A DNA stretch of 64,000 nt from AV40 sp035568175 (GCA_035568175.1 DATMON010000003.1:74453-138452), one strand, 5' to 3'. Shown: positions 25,901 through 33,658, counted from the first letter of the stretch. Program-made: numbers and translations. Notes: generated by a model not told the origin, from the sequence alone.

Positions 25901-26024
25901 GGGTGGCTCTTACTTCGTCGGCGCGGAGATTGACCTTGAATCATCACTTCGTGTGGGCGGCGGCTCATCCAACGGTCGAAACGCGAATAACGGCTTCCGC
26001 TGTGTGCTCGGTGAATCACAATGA
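22950..26024 (+). CDS. Ser/Thr kinase with two PEGA domains and FGE-like C-terminal domain
   Basis: A 1024-residue fusion. The kinase domain (~25-300) has GRGGMGVVW, Lys56, HRDVKPAN (151) and DFG (171). A membrane segment (~313-338, VIVASTALCVVALVGLYFV) is followed by PEGA 1 (GVKVNTSPTGATVTLGG) and PEGA 2 (VELTTVPAGAKVFQNG). Two copies of an unrecognised ~100-residue domain follow (LGTIADMPIVIKFDSDRKSG and KGTI....PLTITLAFDRKSG). The last ~220 residues are a formylglycine-generating-enzyme/sulfatase-modifying-factor-like domain (NSLGMKFVPV, LPTDAEWSLAA, GLYDMGGNVWQWCEDWY, RVVRGGSY). Its N-terminal part is shortened. Such domains outside the cell often bind ligands rather than act as enzymes. 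Start is GTG 22950. Confidence 0.92.
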   Translation: MSEEPSGPALDVTLREFVSGQKVFGRYILTRVLGRGGMGVVWLARDDKLSRDVALKFLPELIVHDHAVLDDLKQETNRSLELTHKNIVRIHDFIYDEKSACISMEYVDGETLSALRVKKEHKIFEPDEIAGWIDQLCEALDYAHNQAFVVHRDVKPANLMINKRGQLKVADFGIARSLADSVSMLTKEPRGTSGTLVYMSPQQLDGERGSHLDDIYSLGATIYELLTSKPPFYSGNIDRQIHERVPPSMVQRRKDLAIEGRAISHTWEEIVSSCLAKEPARRPQSVTEIGRRLAGSAPRIQRTANIFSRPSKRTAVIVASTALCVVALVGLYFVSYKLQARRDVARTEEPKPVPSQSNAQRKTGQEDSVVYVIGQPGVKVNTSPTGATVTLGGLEERKTPATIKASPGRYSLFVELDGYKPFAQQIEIREKQLTDLGTITLKPNNGTVELTTVPAGAKVFQNGDQVGVTPFHRDDVPPGNTTFILIADGYLPRAEEIVIKPGEPNKSEITLQRPDETYLGTIADMPIVIKFDSDRKSGSITNHDDVIAKFSGSWSGSLLRATINEALTERSNVLRSAESFVIRVSEDGKVAAYKLIDGEKTLSGSLASAMQVQMSKSLPKALQAALVANTAPVYKGTIYEEGFHDGRPLTITLAFDRKSGTMTQSSKSGDVVVRFNGVWDGATLHAVTDEVLSKPQNIEWEPESFTLRFAPDGKSGSYETNAGGHQYTADLTLGAEGGLLSRLEGAEGSLLSRLGQPKVQPSPAAATPATTLPSTSNEGFVAVPPKAALNFAAVTKEKPYENSLGMKFVPVGEAHLLFSIWDTRVSDYETFTKETNRQWTKPSFRQTPSDPAVNVSWEDSRAFCAWLTEVEQKAGRLNSKQSYRLPTDAEWSLAAGDTKYPWGNQWPPPRGCGNYSASLHVDDYKFTSPVGSFPPNATGLYDMGGNVWQWCEDWYRKEMNSKAALDNDPSLKKDADGKTLRVVRGGSYFVGAEIDLESSLRVGGGSSNGRNANNGFRCVLGESQ
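25148..25213 (+). repeat. 33-bp tandem duplication in kinase gene
   Basis: Units 25148-25180 and 25181-25213 differ at very few positions (GGAGCCGAAGGCGGTTTGC versus ...GGCAGTTTGC) and encode GAEGGLLSRLE/GAEGSLLSRLG, a short linker before the FGE-like domain. The near identity suggests a recent slippage event. Confidence 0.9.
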
Positions 26025-26215
26025 CCGTCCACGAACGACAAAACACGGCACATTTTTACAACGTGCGTGGAAATGTGAACGATTTCGGAAACGCTGGTTT
26101 CTGACACACCGGCCAATCATCCGGTTGAGATTTTCAACTGATCTACCATCGGAAAACTCTTGCCGGATGCCGCCCTAGTTTGTGCTTTATTTTCGACGCC
26201 GAAACAGTCAGACTC

Positions 26216-27463
26216 ATGCTTGTGCAGCTAGAAGCGCCCGGCGACTCGCTCGATGTGACGAGACGAGATTTTCTCGGTGGACAAAAAATCTTTGACCGCT
26301 ACACCCTCAAAAGAATTTTAGGTCGCGGAGGGATGGGAGTCGTTTGGCTCGCGAACGATGACGAACTGGAGCGGGAGGTGGCGCTCAAATTTCTACCTGA
26401 GTTGCTGGTCCTCGATCGAGGCGTGCTCACAGACTTGAAGCGAGAAACCCGACGCAGCCTCGAGCTGACCCACAAGAACATTGTCCGCATCTACGATTTC
26501 ACCAATGACAAGAGTACTGGCTGTATCTCGATGGAATATATTGATGGCGATACGCTTTCCAACCTCCGCGCCGACAAACCGCAGAAGGTGTTCGAGCCGG
26601 AAGAATTGAAGGAATGGATCGCCCAATTGTGCGATGCGCTCGATTACGCGCACAATCTCGCGCGCATCGTTCATCGCGATCTTAAGCCGGCGAACCTGAT
26701 GGTAAACAAAGGCGGCCAGCTGAAAGTCGCCGACTTCGGCATCGCTCGCAGCATGAGCGACTCCATGAGCATGCTTACGATGGACCACGGGAAAAGCGGC
26801 ACGCTGCTTTACATGAGTCCCCAGCAACTGGTGGGCGAGCGCAGCACTCACCTTGACGATGTTTATTCCCTCGGCTCGACAATCTACGAACTGCTGACAA
26901 GCAAGCCGCCCTTCTACTCCGGCAATATCGAACTTCAAACCCGCACAAAAATTCCAATCCCGATGAGCGAACGGCGAGAAGAATTGGAGATCGACGCACC
27001 TCCGATCAACCAAACGTGGGAGCAAGTCGTTGCCCAATGCCTCGCAAAAAAGCCGGCCGATCGCCCACAATCAGTCGCTGAAGTCGCCGAACGTTTGGAT
27101 CTGCCGTCGACGACGACGCGCCGGACCACACAGGTTGTCGCCAAACCGCCACCGCCGAACCTGGCCGCCGGCATCGTCGGCATTGCCGTTATTGTTTGCG
27201 CAATCGCAATGGGAACTTGGTATTTCGTATCCCATCGAGCGGCAGAGAAACAAAACAACCGCGCTGCCACCAGTGCGCCCGTCACTCAAGCAAGTGTTCC
27301 GCCTGTCACCCAAGCAGCTGTTCCGCCTGTCACCCAAGCAGCTGTTCCGCCTGTGACCCAAGCAAATGTTCCACCTGCGCCCAGTGCCACGCCGGAGAGC
27401 AGCCAGCCGCCCTCAATTCAGAGACCCCAGGCTGTGCCCGTAAACGATTTCGGAGGAAGCTAA
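26216..27463 (+). CDS. Ser/Thr protein kinase with VTQAxVPP-repeat tail
   Basis: A 415-residue kinase from ATG 26216 (a start at 26180 would add 12 unlikely residues). The kinase domain carries GRGGMGVVW, VALKFL, HRDLKPAN and DFGIARS. A membrane helix (AAGIVGIAVIVCAIAMGTWYF) precedes a short extracytoplasmic tail of four VTQAxVPP repeats; there is no PEGA domain, unlike its neighbours. It starts 191 bp after the previous kinase and is followed 3 bp later by an exported protein, with which it should be cotranscribed. Substrates unknown. Confidence 0.92.
   Translation: MLVQLEAPGDSLDVTRRDFLGGQKIFDRYTLKRILGRGGMGVVWLANDDELEREVALKFLPELLVLDRGVLTDLKRETRRSLELTHKNIVRIYDFTNDKSTGCISMEYIDGDTLSNLRADKPQKVFEPEELKEWIAQLCDALDYAHNLARIVHRDLKPANLMVNKGGQLKVADFGIARSMSDSMSMLTMDHGKSGTLLYMSPQQLVGERSTHLDDVYSLGSTIYELLTSKPPFYSGNIELQTRTKIPIPMSERREELEIDAPPINQTWEQVVAQCLAKKPADRPQSVAEVAERLDLPSTTTRRTTQVVAKPPPPNLAAGIVGIAVIVCAIAMGTWYFVSHRAAEKQNNRAATSAPVTQASVPPVTQAAVPPVTQAAVPPVTQANVPPAPSATPESSQPPSIQRPQAVPVNDFGGS
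27281..27376 (+). repeat. Four 24-bp tandem repeats encoding VTQAxVPP
   Basis: Units 27281-27304, 27305-27328, 27329-27352 and 27353-27376 encode VTQA(S/A/A/N)VPP. Units 2 and 3 are almost identical at the DNA level, so the tail length may vary between strains. Confidence 0.92.
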
Positions 27464-27466
27464 TTT

Positions 27467-28144
27467 ATGAAACGCATGATCCGATACGCACTTTTCCTTG
27501 CTCTAATCACGGCTGCTCCAAATCGGATTTCCGCACAGGCCTCAGACATTATCGGCGGTATAGCGGGCGCATTACTCAACGCCGCGGCCAATGCTCCACG
27601 AAACACTGCGACTCCGGTTCCTGCCCAGCCGGCGAAGCAATCTGCGCGGCCGGTGCGACGTCAGACTCCTTCGTCCGCCCAAGTCGCCAAGCCGCGGGCT
27701 TCGAAGTCCAGACCGTCCGAGACATCCGATGTTGATGCTAATCCACCGCGACGATTCGACGGAACATGGCTGGCCACGCGATCGAAGGTTACTCCCGAAG
27801 GCGAACAGGTCAGCCAAATATTTACAATTGTCGTCAAGAATGAAAAGGCCACCAAGACGCTTGACGCGACGAACACCTCCGCGCCTGACAAGCCGCTTTA
27901 CGAATCGGCCCACGAGTTGCATAGAAAATGGACGTATAGCTCCACAGACTTTGCTGCTCAAGGTTCCAGCCTGACGGTTCAATGGTCGGCCGGGCAGCTT
28001 TCCGATTGGACGCCAGGAATTCCAAACGACGTCGTGCAGAACTACGGCAACCCCAATTCGGAAACATCCGTTTACACTCTAAAAGGCGACGAGCTGACCA
28101 GAGTCAACGATCCAAACGGCATTACTTATCGCCGCGTGAAGTAA
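27467..28144 (+). CDS. Exported FDGTW-family protein
   Basis: A 225-residue protein with signal peptide (MKRMIRYALFLALITAAP, cleavage near SAQA). A Gly/Ala-rich stretch and a basic Pro/Ser-rich linker lead to a compact C-terminal domain of ~120 residues beginning RRFDGTWLATRS and ending GDELTRVNDPNGITYRRVK, which looks like a small beta-barrel (lipocalin-like) fold. The FDGTW start motif is shared with the two tandem genes at 30048-31003. A GGAGG-like box lies before the ATG, inside the end of the kinase gene. Being the next gene after a membrane kinase, it may act in the same pathway. Function unknown. Confidence 0.8.
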   Translation: MKRMIRYALFLALITAAPNRISAQASDIIGGIAGALLNAAANAPRNTATPVPAQPAKQSARPVRRQTPSSAQVAKPRASKSRPSETSDVDANPPRRFDGTWLATRSKVTPEGEQVSQIFTIVVKNEKATKTLDATNTSAPDKPLYESAHELHRKWTYSSTDFAAQGSSLTVQWSAGQLSDWTPGIPNDVVQNYGNPNSETSVYTLKGDELTRVNDPNGITYRRVK

Positions 28145-28278
28145 ATTAATCGCAAAGATTTGGAGGACACCCGCCCGTGTCTCCATTTCTTTGGCTTTGG
28201 CACCCATCGGACTTTCTGCTTTGTCGCCGGTTTCTCCAATTGTTAGACTCGCGATGCGAGTGGCGAACCTTCTGGCGT

Positions 28279-28344
28279 TGGCCTGGACGCGGCGGAATGG
28301 AAATCGTCCGGCTCGCGCAGGATGAACTGCTGGAGCGCGATGAC
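28279..28344 (+). pseudogene. Decayed fragment of a Ser/Thr kinase gene
   Basis: A short stretch still encodes GRGGMEIVRLAQDELLERD, matching the glycine-loop region GRGGMGVVWLARDDVLERD of the kinase at 3136; the DNA is also clearly similar. The flanking sequence no longer reads as a kinase (no VALKFL, HRD or DFG), and the open frame 28177-28455 around it is otherwise unrecognisable. It appears to be the relic of a fifth kinase of the local family. Confidence 0.7.
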
Positions 28345-28451
28345 ATAAACCCGCTCCTAGCTCGACGACGTGTGAAATTAAGAGACGTGGAGGAAGCGGA
28401 TCTAGTAAAAGCTGACGGTACCGTTGGGTCGATTACCGAGTCATTCGGGCG

Positions 28452-29792
28452 ATGAGCATGAGCGAGAAGAGCAAGGTGCGGTTTGCGTGGGCTATTTTAT
28501 GCCTGCAGTTGCTTGTGCCAGCTCTGGTTGTTGCGCGATCCATTTCGCGGCAGGTTCCGGAAGCAAGCCAGAATGATCCGGGCGTTCAGGTTCTGCAGAT
28601 TGGTGATTACTTCCATTTCTGGTCCGCCGGAAAGGCGATGCTGAGCGGCGGCGACATTTTCTCTGTTCAGCACGGGCAGAATTACATCTACCCGCCGCTG
28701 GTTGCATGGCTTTTTCAGCCGCTGGCGATGCTCGATCAGCGGCCTAGTGTCTATATCTGGCTTGCGATGAGTGTTTTCATTCTTGGCGCGGGTGTCGTGA
28801 TATTGACCAGAGAACTCGCTCGTCGCATGCACTTGCCCGGCGGATGGCACACCGTGCTTGTAGCATGCGTTGTTTCACTGGCGTGCCTGATCGACAAGGT
28901 GCTGGGGGAGTTCAAGCTTCAGCAGACTGACGGCGTCATGCTGCTCTGCATGGCACTGGCATTGAAATGGCTGGATAAACGTCCGATTCTCGCGGGACTC
29001 GCATTAGGTTTCGCCGGCAATATCAAATATCTTTCTCTCATTCCTCTTCCTTGGTTTGTGGTCCGCGGCCGCTGGATGGCCTGTGTGTCAACTCTTTTGA
29101 GCTTTATCGGATTTTTGTTTCTGCCCGCGGTTACGCGCGGCTGGGAACGCAATCTCAGCGATCTCAAGGTTGCGTTTGCAGCATTGATCGAAGCTTTTGG
29201 CATCAATGTTGAACATCTGACACGTGCGACATCGAATCCGATCACATGGGAACGATCAGTCTCAATCACGAGCATGTTCTTCCGCCTCGCGGAAAAGCTA
29301 TCCCTGGGACCTGGAACAGCGGTCGCGTTGATTGGGCTGGTCGCCGCAGGCTGCCTTGTTATTGCGTGGATTCTGTATGCACGGCAACAGCTGTGCTTCT
29401 GGTCTATTAAGCCTCAGCAGCAGGCTGTCGTTGGTTATGAGTGGGTAGCTTTGACGGTCGCGGCATTGATTTTTGGGCCACAGACAACCAACCGCCACCT
29501 CATCATGCTTCTGCCATTGTTTTTACTCGCGTCACTCCTTTTGGTGCGGCCGAAGATTCAACTTGCTCACATTGCAGCAACGCCGAGCACATGGTCTCTC
29601 ATTCTGGCCGGTATAGCAGTCGTGCTTGCACTAGTCTTGCCGCCGGGAAATGCAGGAAACTATGCGGCGGTCAATGCATGGCGATCGGTTGGAGGTGTGA
29701 GCTGGATTTCCCTGGTATTTCTTTTTGTGACGCTTGGGCAAGGCCTCAAGTATCAGCAAACCGTACCGGCACCTTCTCTACCCTCATTGTGA
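28452..29792 (+). CDS. GT87-like integral membrane glycosyltransferase
   Basis: A 446-residue membrane protein with about ten hydrophobic helices, starting at ATG 28452 (ATG 28458 is an alternative). The first periplasmic loop contains GDYFHFWSAGKAMLSGGD and later IYPPLVAWLFQPL, the pattern seen in DUF2029/GT87 polyprenyl-phosphate-mannose-dependent transferases, with D and Y as likely catalytic-site residues. Such enzymes add mannose or arabinose units to envelope glycans on the outer face of the inner membrane. No other glycan genes are adjacent. Reasonably sure of the family, unsure of the sugar. Confidence 0.75.
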   Translation: MSMSEKSKVRFAWAILCLQLLVPALVVARSISRQVPEASQNDPGVQVLQIGDYFHFWSAGKAMLSGGDIFSVQHGQNYIYPPLVAWLFQPLAMLDQRPSVYIWLAMSVFILGAGVVILTRELARRMHLPGGWHTVLVACVVSLACLIDKVLGEFKLQQTDGVMLLCMALALKWLDKRPILAGLALGFAGNIKYLSLIPLPWFVVRGRWMACVSTLLSFIGFLFLPAVTRGWERNLSDLKVAFAALIEAFGINVEHLTRATSNPITWERSVSITSMFFRLAEKLSLGPGTAVALIGLVAAGCLVIAWILYARQQLCFWSIKPQQQAVVGYEWVALTVAALIFGPQTTNRHLIMLLPLFLLASLLLVRPKIQLAHIAATPSTWSLILAGIAVVLALVLPPGNAGNYAAVNAWRSVGGVSWISLVFLFVTLGQGLKYQQTVPAPSLPSL

Positions 29793-30047
29793 CACAAGTA
29801 GATACATGTCATCGCCAGTTTTCTGGCAATTTTACACATATGAACTGATTGAAAAACAAGCTCAGGCTCGCCAAGCTTGATGATGTGTTCCTCGAAGAAC
29901 GGATAGGAGGTCTCGGTCGATTGTTTGTCAAACGGAACAGTAGCCACTCCGCGCCCATTGAGAGAAGGAGAAACGCCACCACGCAGAATGTGGCGCATTA
30001 CCAACCGCTCGCCTTCCGCGCAATTTTGCTGGTTTATTCGACTGGTG
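29793..30047. other. Intergenic region without recognised gene
   Basis: Convergent gap between the glycosyltransferase (+) and an exported protein gene (-). Short open frames exist on both strands (29753-30004 on the minus, 29849-30073 on the plus) but neither resembles a known family or has a clear ribosome binding site. Confidence 0.5.
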
Positions 30048-30536
30048 CTACAGCTTTACGAACATTGTTGTGATACGTGAGATTAGCCCGTTTGGATAAG
30101 TGACGTTGGCGGTTCGCCCATCTGGATTCAGGGTCAGAGTTTGCGAACCGGCGTGGAACCAACTTCCGCCGCTCCATTTCAACGTGTTGCCCTCGCGTGT
30201 AGCTGGGCACGAATAGGTGCCATACTTCTGGGAGCTTTCTGTAACGGTTGTGCCAGCGGCGTCAATTTTCAGCGTGAAGTTGCAATGACCAGAAAATCCA
30301 AGATCGGCAGTTCCAACCCACGTTCCATCGAACGGGTTGCGTTGAGGAGTAGCCTTACTTTGCGGTGGTGAAGGCGTTTGTCGTTTTGTTGGCCTCTGAG
30401 AATCTTCGCTCGTATTCTGCTTGATCGTTCGTTTGGGAGCAGGCGTAGGCGACTCCTCCGAAATCGGCGCGGGAAGTCGATGCACCGTGATCAAAAGCAG
30501 CGCGACAGTAAGAAGCAGAGCAACCGACTGCTTCAT
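30048..30536 (-). CDS. Exported FDGTW-family protein, tandem copy B
   Basis: A 162-residue protein with signal peptide (MKQSVALLLTVALLLITV), a Lys/Pro/Ser/Thr-rich linker and a C-terminal ~95-residue domain beginning NPFDGTWVGTADLGFSG. It overlaps the upstream copy by 4 bp (ATGA), so the two are translationally coupled. The N-terminal part shares RLPAPISEES with copy A, showing recent tandem duplication, while the C-terminal domains have diverged. Two Cys (GHCNF, SCPAT) could form a disulfide. Function unknown. Confidence 0.8.
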   Translation of the reverse strand: MKQSVALLLTVALLLITVHRLPAPISEESPTPAPKRTIKQNTSEDSQRPTKRQTPSPPQSKATPQRNPFDGTWVGTADLGFSGHCNFTLKIDAAGTTVTESSQKYGTYSCPATREGNTLKWSGGSWFHAGSQTLTLNPDGRTANVTYPNGLISRITTMFVKL

Positions 30537-31003
30537 GGTGACGTTTTGGAGAAAGTCGCTGATGAATGAAAATCGCCAGATTGAAAAATCATGAGTGCGG
30601 TTTTTCCATCGTTATTGGGGGTAAAGGTACGAACTCCCGAGCCGTATTTTGTCTTAACACTCCATTGCATCGTCTTGCCATCGCACGTTGCGCTCCAAGT
30701 GAACACGCCGAGCCTAGACGTTGATCGAACCACAGCCCCCGACCCGCTAATCACCTGGGTAGATTGAATATTACCGACGGAACCCCCCAAGTTTTCCGTT
30801 CCAACCCATGTTCCATCGAATGCGTTGCGTTGCTTTGTGGAACTCTCCGAACTCTCACTCGCGTTTGGCTTGACCGTTGGTTTTGGCTTGGCCGATTGCT
30901 CCGGTGCGGGCGTTAGACTTTCTTCCGAAATCGGAGCAGGAAGGCGATGCGTTGTGCTCAGTAAAAACCCAGTTGTGAGACAGAGCAGGAGGGATCGCTT
31001 CAT
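30533..31003 (-). CDS. Exported FDGTW-family protein, tandem copy A
   Basis: A 156-residue protein with signal peptide (MKRSLLLCLTTGFLLSTT), the motif HRLPAPISEESLTPAP, a basic linker and a C-terminal domain beginning NAFDGTWVGTENLGGS. It is the upstream member of the coupled pair. Related in its domain start to the exported protein behind the kinase at 26216. No enzyme motif is visible; the fold looks like a small beta-barrel with exposed Ser/Thr-rich strands. Confidence 0.8.
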   Translation of the reverse strand: MKRSLLLCLTTGFLLSTTHRLPAPISEESLTPAPEQSAKPKPTVKPNASESSESSTKQRNAFDGTWVGTENLGGSVGNIQSTQVISGSGAVVRSTSRLGVFTWSATCDGKTMQWSVKTKYGSGVRTFTPNNDGKTALMIFQSGDFHSSATFSKTSP

Positions 31004-31473
31004 TGAGTTGCTGGGTTGAAGCCCAACCGAGAATCATTTCAAGTTCCAAATCTTAAGTCAATTCAACGGCAGCTTGAGTGAAATTGATCATCGCTCCGGG
31101 TAGGCGTTAGCTCCAGCGCTCAATGCTGACACTGCAGAACACAAATCCAAAGCTGGCTGCCTCGCTAGGACTCGAACTTACGCCGAAAACCCGCCTTTCC
31201 CTCGTATGATCTCGGCTTGGAGGTGGTCGTACGCGCAAATACGCACACAAAAAGTCTGGTTTGGCAGATGAATGTTCCGCGCTAGCGGTGATGCGGTGCG
31301 CCAGACGCTCGACGACGGGTCGCACCGACTATGACCAGCCGCGCATTACTTCAAAACCTGCCAGCCCACTCGACACGAACCATTTGTGGTATCGCGGTCG
31401 AATAAATCGCCGCTGCCAGAAGTCAAACTCTTTCACAACAAAGAGCACTGGGTAACCAAAGAAAAGGACAACT
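31004..31473. other. Gene-poor gap holding the left tRNA-Gln-derived repeat
   Basis: No convincing gene in 470 bp. It carries the left copy of the 51-bp direct repeat (31127-31177) and then sequence with no recognisable coding or RNA structure. Confidence 0.5.
31127..31177 (-). repeat. Left copy of 51-bp direct repeat (attachment-site-like)
   Basis: Identical over 51 bp to 33862-33912. It contains the last 20 nt of tRNA-Gln plus its encoded CCA and 28 bp of downstream flank, but no other part of the tRNA: the sequence departs right after CTCGAAC. A tRNA 3'-end fragment at a distance on the 3' side of an intact tRNA is what integration of a mobile element at that tRNA leaves behind. Confidence 0.8.
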
Positions 31474-31899
31474 ATGCAAGAAAGTACATTAGCGAAAATA
31501 TTGGCCGTGGCTTGTAGTTTGGGTCTGGCGACAGCATTGGCTCAAACTTCAACGACGGTCACGACCACCAAGGACGCGGCAACAGGGACTGTCGTCACTG
31601 AGAGGACGAGCACAACCGACACGTCCGGGACAATCACCGAATACACGCCGGGAAGCGAATATTTCACGTTCCGGGCAGGAACGACCGGAGCACCGGCGCG
31701 GTTTTATTATACGAACGACGCCCACGTCTTCGACCCCGAAGGCCACCCCCTGAGTTGGTCGGTGGTGCGACCTGATATACCTGCGACGGTTTATTACGTG
31801 CGCAAGGGTGATCGGATGATTGTTCGCAAAGTTGTGTTGAGCAAGCCAGCCGTCGTCGAGAAAGAAACAACTATCACGACTACGACCGAAAAGCGGTAA
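31474..31899 (+). CDS. Exported Thr-rich protein
   Basis: A 141-residue protein with signal peptide (LAKILAVACSLGLATALAQ), a Thr-rich start (TSTTVTTTKDAATGTVVTE) and a C-terminal end again Thr-rich (KETTITTTTEKR). Between them is a ~70-residue region (YFTFRAGTTGAPARFYYTND ... VYYVRKGDRMIVRKVV) that looks beta-stranded. Preceded by AAGGAC and followed by a strong intrinsic terminator, so it is a single-gene unit. It lies inside the segment bounded by the tRNA-Gln repeats. Family not recognised; similar short exported proteins occur in Verrucomicrobia and other soil phyla. Confidence 0.75.
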   Translation: MQESTLAKILAVACSLGLATALAQTSTTVTTTKDAATGTVVTERTSTTDTSGTITEYTPGSEYFTFRAGTTGAPARFYYTNDAHVFDPEGHPLSWSVVRPDIPATVYYVRKGDRMIVRKVVLSKPAVVEKETTITTTTEKR

Positions 31900-31928
31900 T
31901 CATAGCGATTGGCAGTTAATCAATTCGA

Positions 31929-31964
31929 AGCGCCCGTGGAGAAATTCGCGGGCGCTTTTGTTTT
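31929..31964 (+). terminator. Intrinsic terminator
   Basis: Perfect 8-bp stem AGCGCCCG/CGGGCGCT (31929-31936 and 31949-31956), 12-nt loop, followed by TTTTGTTTT; 30 bp after the exported Thr-rich protein. Confidence 0.88.
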
Positions 31965-32151
31965 AATCGCCGCCTCCCGAAAAGCCGTTTGAAGCAGCGG
32001 CGCAAATGGAAAGGAGCTGCCTGAAGATTCAAGGGCCGAAGGTTACACGGTCACGGGTGGGAAATGACAATCAGTTCCGGGTGAAAATTTGCCCGCGATC
32101 ATGTCGCTGGCGATGAAAAGAGACGAGAAGTTTGAAGATGCCTTGGCGAAA

Positions 32152-32631
32152 CTAGAATGCTGATTGCTCTGGCGTGGATTGAGACCGTCGCGACTTCCGC
32201 GAATGCCTTGTTGGCGTGGGCGTTGGGGTTGGTGTTGAAGAGACTGTGGACGGCGCTATGGGCACTTGCTGTAGTGTCGGCGCAGTCGGAGTTGTGGGAG
32301 GCGCAACACTGGTACGGGCTTGCGGTGGAGCGGTGACCTGCGTATTGGCGCGATATCGGCACGGTCCAACAAAGATACCTACAACCGTCACAACGATCCC
32401 TGCACCTGCGATCCACTGAGTCCGATTATGCCTGCGCCGATCAAATTCGCTCTGCAAGCAAGTCAGTTGTTCCGATGCTACTAGGTTTTCGTGCGAAGGT
32501 GCATTGGGATCATACTGTGACTCCAAGAAAAAGGTCTGATAATCCTGCAACTCACGAGATGACATTCGACGCAGCGCTTCTGGCGTCTTTGTCTGGTCTA
32601 CCTTCCTCCAAAATAAAGATCGGTCGAACAC
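32152..32631 (-). CDS. Single-pass membrane protein with Pro/Thr-rich tail
   Basis: A 159-residue protein: hydrophilic N-terminal ~70 residues (helical, SSRELQDYQTFFLES, QLTCLQSEFDRRR), one membrane segment (IAGAGIVVTVVGIFVG) and an extracytoplasmic low-complexity tail rich in Pro and Thr (TPTPTPTPTR). No known domain is seen. The gene lies within the tRNA-Gln repeat-bounded segment with no clear operon partner. Confidence 0.55.
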   Translation of the reverse strand: MFDRSLFWRKVDQTKTPEALRRMSSRELQDYQTFFLESQYDPNAPSHENLVASEQLTCLQSEFDRRRHNRTQWIAGAGIVVTVVGIFVGPCRYRANTQVTAPPQARTSVAPPTTPTAPTLQQVPIAPSTVSSTPTPTPTPTRHSRKSRRSQSTPEQSAF

Positions 32632-33067
32632 GGGAGAGCTAGTTCTAGCATGATTTCGCGGGTTAGCTCAACAGGGAGATCGCCGCCTCCCGAAAAGCCC
32701 TGTGGGGTCAATTGAGAGACGGCGTTTGTTCCCCCCAGAACAAGAGAGAATCGTAACCGGCGACGCCACCACAAGCAATGATCCGGTATCGCCAATTCCA
32801 TTCGACATGTTGTTCTCAATTGACTATGTTCACGCGAACATGAATACACGATTGGGCTGGTTTTTTCCAAGACGGCGCATTCGCTACCCTCGCCCTCAAC
32901 AACTCGAACTCACCTTATGGCCGAAGCGGCAGATCAAATCAGGAACGTTCTGGAGAGAATCCGCGACGATGCGCAAAAGGCGCTGAAGTTATTGGGCAGT
33001 TCGCCGGATCAACGTTCGCTTGCATGGGCTGATCGGCATAGACCGACTTACTCGCGATGTACACTTC
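32632..33067. other. Gene-poor stretch within the repeat-bounded segment
   Basis: Contains a 21-bp direct repeat (ATCGCCGCCTCCCGAAAAGCC at 32679-32699, also at 31966-31986 just after the terminator) and the start of a short open frame at 32917. Otherwise nothing recognisable; it may be remnant sequence. Confidence 0.4.
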
Positions 33068-33090
33068 TCACGCAGACATCACCCAGCTAA
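32917..33090 (+). CDS. Short open frame, possible gene fragment
   Basis: Encodes 57 residues beginning MAEAADQIRNVLERIRDDAQ, an amphipathic helix of ordinary coding character, then loses protein-like composition and runs into the 3' end of the opposite gene. It may be the N-terminal remnant of a truncated gene. Weakly supported. Confidence 0.3.
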   Translation: MAEAADQIRNVLERIRDDAQKALKLLGSSPDQRSLAWADRHRPTYSRCTLLTQTSPS

Positions 33091-33658
33091 TGTCCACGAT
33101 GCGGAGCGGCCCGGGCTTGGCCCGCCAGCCCACAAACGTTTGCATAACCCTCGTGTCCCTTCTCGGGCCCATGCTCTTTAAGATTGTAACGGCAGCAACA
33201 GTACCTTGAGAATTTACCTCCAACCGATAAACGCCCACGGCTCCAGGCCGGGCTGCGACCCAAGGACACGGAAAGTATGTAAATATTTGCCGCGCATCAG
33301 CGTCTGAGCGAACCATTAGGTGGGTGGCCCCTTTTGGGAGCGAAGCGGCGGCGCTGCCCACTTGTGGGAAATTGGAATTGATGTGCAGTGGCCTTCTAGC
33401 GACGCCGCGGTTAATTTCCGGTTGCCTGTACCCCCCATCGGTCCCGTGTCGTAGCATGGATTGCGATTGGCTTGTCCCCTGTGCTAACGAGGATGTGGCA
33501 GTAACAAGAAGTCCGAGCGACGAAACCCCACACAATACTGTTCTTATACTTCTAACGCGAGCAAACTCAGCCCCGGTTCTGGAAAGCGTGGCGACGAGGG
33601 GACGAGTGAGAACTTGAAAGTACGGGAACGTTTTGAAGGTCGGTTTCATAGTTTTCAT
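33068..33658 (-). CDS. Exported protein with TonB C-terminal-like domain
   Basis: A 196-residue protein with a hydrophobic export segment (~44-62, SSLGLLVTATSSLAQG; a long N-terminal lead suggests the real start may be further in). The C-terminal ~65 residues (GVYRLEVNSQGTVAAVTILK ... FVGWRAKPGPLRIVDISW) have the pattern of TonB/TolA C-terminal domains (VxxxGxVxxVxVxxSSG...). There is no Pro-rich periplasmic spacer, so it is unlikely to be a working TonB. Located in the tRNA-Gln repeat-bounded segment. Confidence 0.65.
   Translation of the reverse strand: MKTMKPTFKTFPYFQVLTRPLVATLSRTGAEFARVRSIRTVLCGVSSLGLLVTATSSLAQGTSQSQSMLRHGTDGGYRQPEINRGVARRPLHINSNFPQVGSAAASLPKGATHLMVRSDADARQIFTYFPCPWVAARPGAVGVYRLEVNSQGTVAAVTILKSMGPRRDTRVMQTFVGWRAKPGPLRIVDISWVMSA

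Noticed and set aside
29753..30004. 83-residue minus-strand open frame
   Set aside because: No signal, no ribosome binding site and no family resemblance; overlaps the end of the glycosyltransferase gene.
31127..31177. Second tRNA-Gln gene
   Set aside because: Only the last 20 nt of the tRNA plus CCA and flank are present; no anticodon or D-arm, so it is a repeat, not a gene.
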